Shown here piece by piece: positions 24,877 through 30,050 of a DNA stretch of 30,050 bases; the stretch's first letter is position 1, and each line of letters begins with the position of its first letter. The notes under the pieces are model-generated. The model did no database searches, was not told the origin of the DNA, and saw nothing but the letters and a program-made list of their open reading frames with translations. The translations under genes and the position numbers were made by a program. Source of the DNA: Fervidobacterium sp. UBA5837 (GTDB lineage Bacteria > Thermotogota > Thermotogae > Thermotogales > Fervidobacteriaceae); NCBI GenBank assembly GCA_002432805.1, contig DJGV01000013.1:28783-58832 (forward strand), in the 5' to 3' direction.

Positions 24877-26310
24877 TTATTTCTTGAATCTGAAAATCGG
24901 TGATTTTGTCGCAGTTATATCGTCCAACCTTCTGACTGGTGTGACGTGCGGTGCACTCTTTACAATTTCAGGATTTTCTATGGCTTCATTGTATATTCTC
25001 TCCATTGCATCGATAAATGTATCCAGCGATTGCTTGCTTTCGGTCTCAGTTGGTTCTATCATCATTGCTTCATGAACGATGAGTGGGAAGTAAACGGTTG
25101 GTGCGTGCAAACCATAATCAAGCAATCTTTTTGCAACATCTAATGACTTGACTTGAGTCTTTTTCACAAATTCTTCGTTGTCTACAACAAATTCATGCAT
25201 ACAAATTCTATCGTATGCAATTTTATACTTACTCGACAGTTTCTTTCTCAGATAGTTTGCATTGAGTACTGCCATCTCACTAACGTGTTTCAGACCAGAA
25301 TTACCCATCGTGAGTATGTACGTGTATGCCTTTACCATGACTCCAAAATTTCCATAGAAACTTCTAACCATACCTATGGATTTTGGTAAGTTGTAATCTA
25401 TATCATACTTATCATCCGATTTTCTTAGAACCGGTGTTGGCAGGAATTGTGCAAGATGTGCCTTGACACCTATTGGCCCACTACCCGGCCCGCCCATTCC
25501 GTGTGGTGTACTAAATGTTTTGTGCAAGTTGAGGTGGACAATATCAAATCCCATATCGCCAGGCCTTGTACGTCCCATTATTGCGTTTAAGTTGGCACCA
25601 TCGTAGTACAGCACTGCACCGACTTCGTGTGCCATTTGTGATATTTTCAATATATCTTTTTCAAAAAGGCCCAGTGTATTTGGATTCGTAAGCATTATAA
25701 CTGCTACTGTATCATCCAAATGTGCCTTCAGCTCTTCCAAATTCACGCAACCATCGCTACCGGATTTTATCTCAACAACATCAAATCCAGCCATCGAAGC
25801 GGATGCAGGATTGGTACCGTGTGCACTATCTGGTACAATTACCTTTCTACGCTTGTCCAATTCACCCTTATCCTCAAAATATGCACGTGCAATGAGCAGT
25901 CCCGTCAATTCTCCGTGAGCGCCTGCCGCTGGCTGGAGTGTCATGTCGTCTGTACCAGTTATCTCACACAGTAATTCTTTCAAATGGCCCATGAGATCAA
26001 TTGCACCTTGGATCGTCTCTCTCGGTTGGAATGGATGAAGATTACTAAACAGAGCTGCCATATCTTCGTTGACTTTCGGGTTGTACTTCATCGTACACGA
26101 ACCGAGTGGGTAAAATCCACGATCGACAGAATAGTTCTTGTGTGCAAGTTCTGTGTAATGTCTCACAACATCTACTTCTGAGACTTCTGGTAGTGCAGGC
26201 GCTTCCTTTCTCATCAAGTGCTCTGGTAGATTACAACCCGTATCTGGCAATTCGTAGAGTGGTAATTCGTATCCTTTTCTATTCTTAACTGATTTCTCGA
26301 AGATTGTCAT
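24877..26310 (-). CDS. gcvPB: Glycine dehydrogenase (decarboxylating) subunit 2, GcvPB
   Basis: This 477-residue protein is the C-terminal-type half of the split P-protein and holds the PLP lysine (K264 in HLNLHKTFSTPHGMGGPG). Other conserved parts are GFYPLGSCTMKYNPK and DSAHGTNPASASMAGF. With GcvPA it decarboxylates glycine and passes the aminomethyl group to lipoyl-GcvH. The start overlaps the gcvPA stop by four bases, and its ribosome binding site (GAGGTGA) is inside gcvPA. Confidence 0.97.
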   Translation of the reverse strand: MTIFEKSVKNRKGYELPLYELPDTGCNLPEHLMRKEAPALPEVSEVDVVRHYTELAHKNYSVDRGFYPLGSCTMKYNPKVNEDMAALFSNLHPFQPRETIQGAIDLMGHLKELLCEITGTDDMTLQPAAGAHGELTGLLIARAYFEDKGELDKRRKVIVPDSAHGTNPASASMAGFDVVEIKSGSDGCVNLEELKAHLDDTVAVIMLTNPNTLGLFEKDILKISQMAHEVGAVLYYDGANLNAIMGRTRPGDMGFDIVHLNLHKTFSTPHGMGGPGSGPIGVKAHLAQFLPTPVLRKSDDKYDIDYNLPKSIGMVRSFYGNFGVMVKAYTYILTMGNSGLKHVSEMAVLNANYLRKKLSSKYKIAYDRICMHEFVVDNEEFVKKTQVKSLDVAKRLLDYGLHAPTVYFPLIVHEAMMIEPTETESKQSLDTFIDAMERIYNEAIENPEIVKSAPHVTPVRRLDDITATKSPIFRFKK

Positions 26311-27632
26311 TTGGACATCACCTCGATGAGTCTTTGTATCGATTCTTTTGTGTTAACCTCTGTTGCACAGACCAACGCACTTGGTCCAAGTTCTTTGTAA
26401 ACTCTGTCGATTGGGATCGGCCCAAGTATTCCATCTTTAACCATTTCATGCCATTTATCACGATAATTCACGGGTACTTTGATGGTAAATTCGTTGAAGA
26501 ACTCACCATCGAATAATCTATCGAATTTTCTGTTTTCAAGCTCTTTAGCAAGATAATGTGCATTGTTGTATGAACGCCAAGCAATTTCTTTTAGCCCTTG
26601 AGGTCCCATCAGCGATAAGTAGATTGCATTTATCAATGCTATGTACGCTTGGTTAGAACAAATGTTTGAAGTGGCCTTCTCTCTGCGTATATGTTGTTCT
26701 CTTGTTTGGAGAACCATCACATAACCAGTCTTTCCGTCGACATCCTTAGTCTGGCCAATTATCCTACCAGGCATCTTTCTCACATGTTTTTCGAGTGTTG
26801 TGAAAAAGCCTATTCCAGGTCCACCTAAATTTGGAGTAACACCCAACGCTTGTCCCTCACCAACGACGATGTCTGCTCCAAATTTCCCAGGTGCCTCAAG
26901 CATTGCTAAGGACACTGGCTCTGCGACAACGATGAAGACCACGTCTTGGGGTATTACTTCTCGCAATGCTCTCAAATCTTCCACGATACCAAAGAAGTTT
27001 GGATATGCAACTGCTACTGCTGAGGTATCGCCATCGATCTTTGCCATCAATTCTTGGATGTCTATCCTTCCAGATCTGTCATAATTTATCTCTTCTACTT
27101 CAATTTCGGATGGTTTTGTGTAAGTCTTGGCAACTGTTCTATACTCTGCATTTATCGTCCTTGCAGCCAACATCTTCTTCTTACCATTTATCCTCATTGC
27201 CATGAGTAAAGATTCGGCAAACGCGCTTGCACCATCGTACATCGACGAGTTTGACACCTGCATGCCAGTCAATTCACACATCATCGTCTGGAACTCAAAT
27301 AACATCTGCAACGTGCCTTGAGATACTTCTGCTTGGTAAGGGGTATATGCAGTGAGAAAATTAGGATTCGATGCCAAATGCCTTACAGCAGATGGAATGT
27401 AGTGATAGTATATTCCAGCACCGAGAAAGACATTTTCAGGGTCAAATTCTATGTTCATCTTTGCCAACTTTTCAACGGCCTTCTTTACCGTGAATTCATC
27501 TTTACCTTCTGGTATGTTGTAACCATCGATCGTCTTTGGTACATCCAAAAAGAGGTCATCTATACTATTGATTCCAATTTCTCTGAGCATTTCTTGTATC
27601 TCTTCCTCCGTGTGAGGAACGTATCTATGCAT
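26307..27632 (-). CDS. gcvPA: Glycine dehydrogenase (decarboxylating) subunit 1, GcvPA
   Basis: This is the N-terminal-type half of the split P-protein, beginning MHRYVPHTEEEIQEML as other GcvPA proteins do. It includes AYTPYQAEVSQGTLQ, LTGMQVSNSSMYDGASA and TSNICSNQAY. The open frame extends to 27743, but GGGAGTGA just before the ATG at 27632 and the family start both support 441 residues. It pairs with GcvPB to form the decarboxylase. An 85-base spacer with tandem repeats separates it from gcvT. Confidence 0.96.
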   Translation of the reverse strand: MHRYVPHTEEEIQEMLREIGINSIDDLFLDVPKTIDGYNIPEGKDEFTVKKAVEKLAKMNIEFDPENVFLGAGIYYHYIPSAVRHLASNPNFLTAYTPYQAEVSQGTLQMLFEFQTMMCELTGMQVSNSSMYDGASAFAESLLMAMRINGKKKMLAARTINAEYRTVAKTYTKPSEIEVEEINYDRSGRIDIQELMAKIDGDTSAVAVAYPNFFGIVEDLRALREVIPQDVVFIVVAEPVSLAMLEAPGKFGADIVVGEGQALGVTPNLGGPGIGFFTTLEKHVRKMPGRIIGQTKDVDGKTGYVMVLQTREQHIRREKATSNICSNQAYIALINAIYLSLMGPQGLKEIAWRSYNNAHYLAKELENRKFDRLFDGEFFNEFTIKVPVNYRDKWHEMVKDGILGPIPIDRVYKELGPSALVCATEVNTKESIQRLIEVMSK

Positions 27633-27658
27633 TTTTTTCACTCCCTTCGATGTAGCTC

Positions 27659-27694
27659 TTTCAAATACATTTTCTAATACATCTTCTAATGCAT
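27659..27694. repeat. Three 12-base tandem repeats between gcvT and gcvPA
   Basis: TTTCAAATACAT, TTTCTAATACAT and CTTCTAATGCAT follow one another exactly, each differing from the next by one or two bases. They lie in the short spacer between gcvT and gcvPA, upstream of the gcvPA ribosome binding site. Confidence 0.8.
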
Positions 27695-27717
27695 TTCTAT
27701 TTTTTACATTGCTTTTT

Positions 27718-29010
27718 TCACTTTTTTGACCTGACACTGCCACGATAGAATGGCGTCTTTACAATCTTTGCATCAACGTACTTATCTCTGATCAATACCT
27801 GCACAGTATCTCCAATCTTTACGTTTGCATCTATCATGACAAATGCAATAGGTCTTCCCAACGTTGGAGAGAACGTTCCACTCGTTACATATCCAATCTT
27901 CTGACCATCTTTGAAAACTTCCATCTCGTGCCTTGGTACAAGTTTCGTTTCCAAAGTGATTCCCCTGAGTTTCCTCTTTAGGCCTGCTTCCTTTTGCTTC
28001 AAAAGTGCTTCTTTACCATAAAAATCGCCCTTTTCAAATTTCACTGCCCAAGGGATCGATGCTTCCAAAGGAGTAATTGTGTCGTCCATATCGTTGCCAT
28101 AGAGTAACAAACCTGCCTCCAACCTTAGTACATCTCTTGCACCCAATCCTGTCGGTTTGATGCCAATTTCAACCAGTTTTCTCCAAGCAACTGTAGTTTG
28201 ATTTGCCGGTATGTAAAGTTCAAATCCATCTTCTCCCGTATATCCGGTCCTCGAGATGATGCCACTAACGCCAAATATTGAACCTTCTTTGAACGAATAA
28301 TATCCAATTTCATCGAGGTTCAAGTCAGTGTATGGTTGGAGCATTTCTTGCGTCTTCGGCCCTTGGATTGCTATCAATCCTGTATCATCAGAAACATTTG
28401 TAAGTTTTACATCAAAGCCATTTGATAATTTCAGAATGTGGTTAAAGTCCTTGTCAATGTTGGATGCATTGACAACAAACATGATTCGTTCCGGTGCTAT
28501 TTTGTAAACAAGTAAGTCATCGACAAAACCACCATTTTCGTTACACATAGCAGTATAGATGATATCGCCAAAGTCTATAGAACCAAAATCGTTGGTCACA
28601 ACATAGTTCGCAAATCTTACGGCATCGGGACCCTCACATACGAACTCTCCCATGTGCGATACATCGAACATTCCAACTTCCTTTCTTACTCTCTCTACCT
28701 CTGCTACGATACCATCGTACTGAAGTGGCATGTAGTAGCCTGCAAATTCGACGATCTTGGCACCTAATTTTACGTGATCTTCGTAAAGTGGTGTATATTT
28801 CACAGTACTTCCCTCCCCTTGAAGGATATTGTATGCTTCTTCGTATCTATCTTCAGGTACAAGCACCTCACATTGAGCACTACTTCCAAAAATTGGATGA
28901 ACAAAAAGATCCGTCTGCTGAACGATAACAGGTATGCTGTACGCTGCCAACAATTCTTCTATCATTCTTGCCTCTGATTCACCAACAGTAGTCTTCACTA
29001 TCTTCCACAT
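27718..29010 (-). CDS. gcvT: Glycine cleavage T-protein with N-terminal DUF2007 domain
   Basis: The 430-residue frame joins two units. Residues 1-67 resemble DUF2007, a small putative signalling domain (MWKIVKTTVGESEARMIEEL, a short aliphatic strand, then CEVLVPEDRYEEAYNIL). From about residue 70 the protein is a normal GcvT: YTPLYEDHVKLGAKIVEFAGY, FDVSHMGEF, NGGFVDDLLVYK, RTGYTGEDGFELY, GLGARDVLRLEAG and a C-terminal SGTFSPTLGRPIAFV. GcvT releases ammonia and makes methylene-tetrahydrofolate from aminomethyl-GcvH. The ATG at 29010 has a GGGGTG ribosome binding site. A second ribosome binding site and GTG occur at the domain junction, so a stand-alone GcvT of about 361 residues may also be made. 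Confidence 0.93.
   Translation of the reverse strand: MWKIVKTTVGESEARMIEELLAAYSIPVIVQQTDLFVHPIFGSSAQCEVLVPEDRYEEAYNILQGEGSTVKYTPLYEDHVKLGAKIVEFAGYYMPLQYDGIVAEVERVRKEVGMFDVSHMGEFVCEGPDAVRFANYVVTNDFGSIDFGDIIYTAMCNENGGFVDDLLVYKIAPERIMFVVNASNIDKDFNHILKLSNGFDVKLTNVSDDTGLIAIQGPKTQEMLQPYTDLNLDEIGYYSFKEGSIFGVSGIISRTGYTGEDGFELYIPANQTTVAWRKLVEIGIKPTGLGARDVLRLEAGLLLYGNDMDDTITPLEASIPWAVKFEKGDFYGKEALLKQKEAGLKRKLRGITLETKLVPRHEMEVFKDGQKIGYVTSGTFSPTLGRPIAFVMIDANVKIGDTVQVLIRDKYVDAKIVKTPFYRGSVRSKK
28801..28820 (-). promoter_or_regulatory. Internal ribosome binding site and GTG at the DUF2007-GcvT junction
   Basis: On the minus strand AAGGGGAGGG (28811-28820) is followed by seven bases and an in-frame GTG (28801-28803). 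That GTG lies exactly where ordinary GcvT proteins start, before KYTPLYEDH. Confidence 0.65.
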
Positions 29011-29072
29011 GCGATGCACCCCTTTTCAATTTTCCTCAGATTTTTGAAGAATCTATCAATCTGTACCAATTT

Positions 29073-29101
29073 ATTCTAACATCGCATGTTCAAAACTACA
29101 A
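29073..29101 (-). promoter_or_regulatory. Weak candidate promoter for gcvT
   Basis: The minus strand shows TTGTAG and TAGAAT with 17-base spacing in the 98 bases between pncB and gcvT. The -35 match is poor, and read-through from pncB is also possible since no terminator is seen. Confidence 0.3.
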
Positions 29102-29108
29102 AATCAAA

Positions 29109-30050
29109 TTAATCTTCCCAATATCGTTTATTTACAACTTTCAAGTGTGAGGCATCCTTTTTATGCCTTCCCACCTTTGCGCACGGTTTTCCATTGACTT
29201 CTACTATGTCTGCCGTCACATCTATTTTTCTCTTGAGTAACTTCGAACCAACGCCGTACACATCAACAGGCACGCCAAGTGATTCGAATAATTTTATTTT
29301 TTCTTCATCGAATCCTCCAGAAACGACGATTTTCAATTCCTGCAATCCAACTTTATCGAACTCTTGTCTTGCTCTCCAGACCAATTCAGGACATACGCCA
29401 AAAGATTGTGGCCCAATGGGTGTTACCGATTTGTCACGTAGGCTGCCGGAAGTATCGAACCTTACTCCCCATATCTTGCCTGCGCCTGGTCCAATGACTG
29501 GTGATGGGTCTGTAACGCCAAGCACAAATTCTTTGTTCATAGTATATTCGTACTGCTTTTTCACAGTTCTAAACGTTGTACCTACAACATCGTTATCCCA
29601 GTCCACGAGCACTATTCTGTTCACATTTGCTGGAACATGTTTGTCAAATGCAATGGAAGCATCTTCCGTACTACCATCGTATGCAGCAATAAGCGCATGC
29701 GGGATAGTTCCCATGGATTCTACACCCCAATAGTCAGCATTGGCATCCGTCGAAACTCCGAAAGCACCTGCTTTAAGTGCAGCATATCCATCGGTTGCTT
29801 GCACCCAATAGTGGTCAAAACGCGCACTGAAGAAAAGAATTGGCTTACCCCTTGCCGCATCTACGACACGTTTTACTGCAGTTGCGGTACTAGTGCCGCG
29901 TGCAATAACACCTAATAACACTGTTTCAAGATATCCAAAATAGACCGGATCTCCTTCTATCGTCATCAGTGGTTCACCCTCAGGTACAAAATCACCATCG
30001 TTAACCGCTTTGACCTCTATATCATCCCATTTATCAACCCACAAATCATT
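29109..30050 (-). CDS. pncB: Nicotinate phosphoribosyltransferase, 5' end cut by the window
   Basis: The 313 visible residues cover most of the enzyme, which makes nicotinate mononucleotide from nicotinate and PRPP in NAD salvage. Landmarks are VPEGEPLMTIEGDPVYFGYLE, FFSARFDHYW, GVSTDANADYWGVESMGTIPHAL with the conserved family His, and SGGFDEEKI followed by GVPVDVYGVGSKLL in the phosphate-binding part. The frame is still open at the window end, so the N-terminus lies outside; an internal TTG at 30044 is not the start. It is the short (archaeal-like) type of the family. gcvT follows after 98 bases. Confidence 0.92.
   Translation of the reverse strand, partial: NDLWVDKWDDIEVKAVNDGDFVPEGEPLMTIEGDPVYFGYLETVLLGVIARGTSTATAVKRVVDAARGKPILFFSARFDHYWVQATDGYAALKAGAFGVSTDANADYWGVESMGTIPHALIAAYDGSTEDASIAFDKHVPANVNRIVLVDWDNDVVGTTFRTVKKQYEYTMNKEFVLGVTDPSPVIGPGAGKIWGVRFDTSGSLRDKSVTPIGPQSFGVCPELVWRARQEFDKVGLQELKIVVSGGFDEEKIKLFESLGVPVDVYGVGSKLLKRKIDVTADIVEVNGKPCAKVGRHKKDASHLKVVNKRYWED

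Noticed and set aside
24533..25075. Open frame of about 180 codons on the plus strand across the aminotransferase-gcvPB junction
   Set aside because: Antisense to two well-supported genes, low-complexity Ser/Ala/Phe composition and no recognisable domain.
27633..27743. N-terminal extension of gcvPA by 37 residues
   Set aside because: GcvPA proteins start at MHRY, a good ribosome binding site precedes that ATG, and the extension is tandem-repeat DNA overlapping gcvT.
29011..29108. Glycine riboswitch upstream of gcvT
   Set aside because: The spacer is only 98 bases, AT-rich and without the paired GC-rich helices of the glycine riboswitch.
29194..29733. Open frame of about 179 codons on the plus strand inside pncB
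   Set aside because: Antisense to a clear pncB, Ser/Thr/Pro-rich, with no ribosome binding site or promoter.

Overview
The window looks like chromosomal core sequence from a moderately AT-rich, thermophilic member of the Thermotogota, probably of the Fervidobacterium/Thermosipho type. This is inferred, not proven, from the protein style (Lys/Glu/Ile-rich), the flagellar P- and L-ring genes, the split glycine decarboxylase, and the frequent GTG and TTG starts behind strong GGAGGTGA-type ribosome binding sites. There are no tRNA or rRNA genes, no CRISPR array and no intact mobile element. Genes are packed into long operons, many with 1- to 4-base overlaps.

Layout. (1) Bases 1-4769, minus strand: fliF-fliG (MS ring and C ring), then a DEDDh exonuclease, a PIN-PhoH ATPase and the start of an unrecognised gene. 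(2) Bases 4885-8445, plus strand: yceD(DUF177)-rpmF-plsX-glmS, linking ribosome, phospholipid and amino-sugar synthesis and ending in a strong terminator. (3) Bases 8446-9264: an AT-rich 0.8-kb gap with no gene, but with repeated TGGACA motifs and a promoter. (4) Bases 9265-12677, plus strand: clpX, tsaD and a divergent sliding-clamp-like protein. (5) Bases 12633-15877, minus strand: flgA-flgH-flgI-flgJ. (6) Bases 15878-16311: a gap with possible gene debris. (7) Bases 16312-23489, minus strand: a long operon read from right to left. It encodes a small charged protein, a degenerate ABC ATPase, a PfkB kinase, a CBS-pair protein, an MtaB-type methylthiotransferase, a class IV aminotransferase, a DciA-like protein, GyrB and a small internally duplicated membrane protein. 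(8) Bases 23707-30050, minus strand: pncB (cut by the window end), gcvT, gcvPA, gcvPB and an aspartate-type aminotransferase, ending in a terminator.

How the genes relate. Two flagellar blocks supply the basal-body base (FliF, FliG) and the periplasmic/outer rings (FlgA, FlgH, FlgI, FlgJ). GcvT, GcvPA and GcvPB form most of the glycine cleavage system, but no gcvH lies in the window. TsaD and MtaB act in sequence on the same tRNA position (t6A, then ms2t6A). GyrB and the DciA-like protein are both replication-linked.

The most unusual items are: the clamp-like protein with a degenerate C-terminus; a GcvT carrying an N-terminal DUF2007 domain, with a ribosome binding site and GTG codon at the fusion junction; an ABC ATPase that keeps its P-loop but has lost the signature, Walker B glutamate and switch histidine; and a 117-residue membrane protein built from two copies of one module. 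Several starts were moved inward from the longest open frame because a clear ribosome binding site points to an internal codon.
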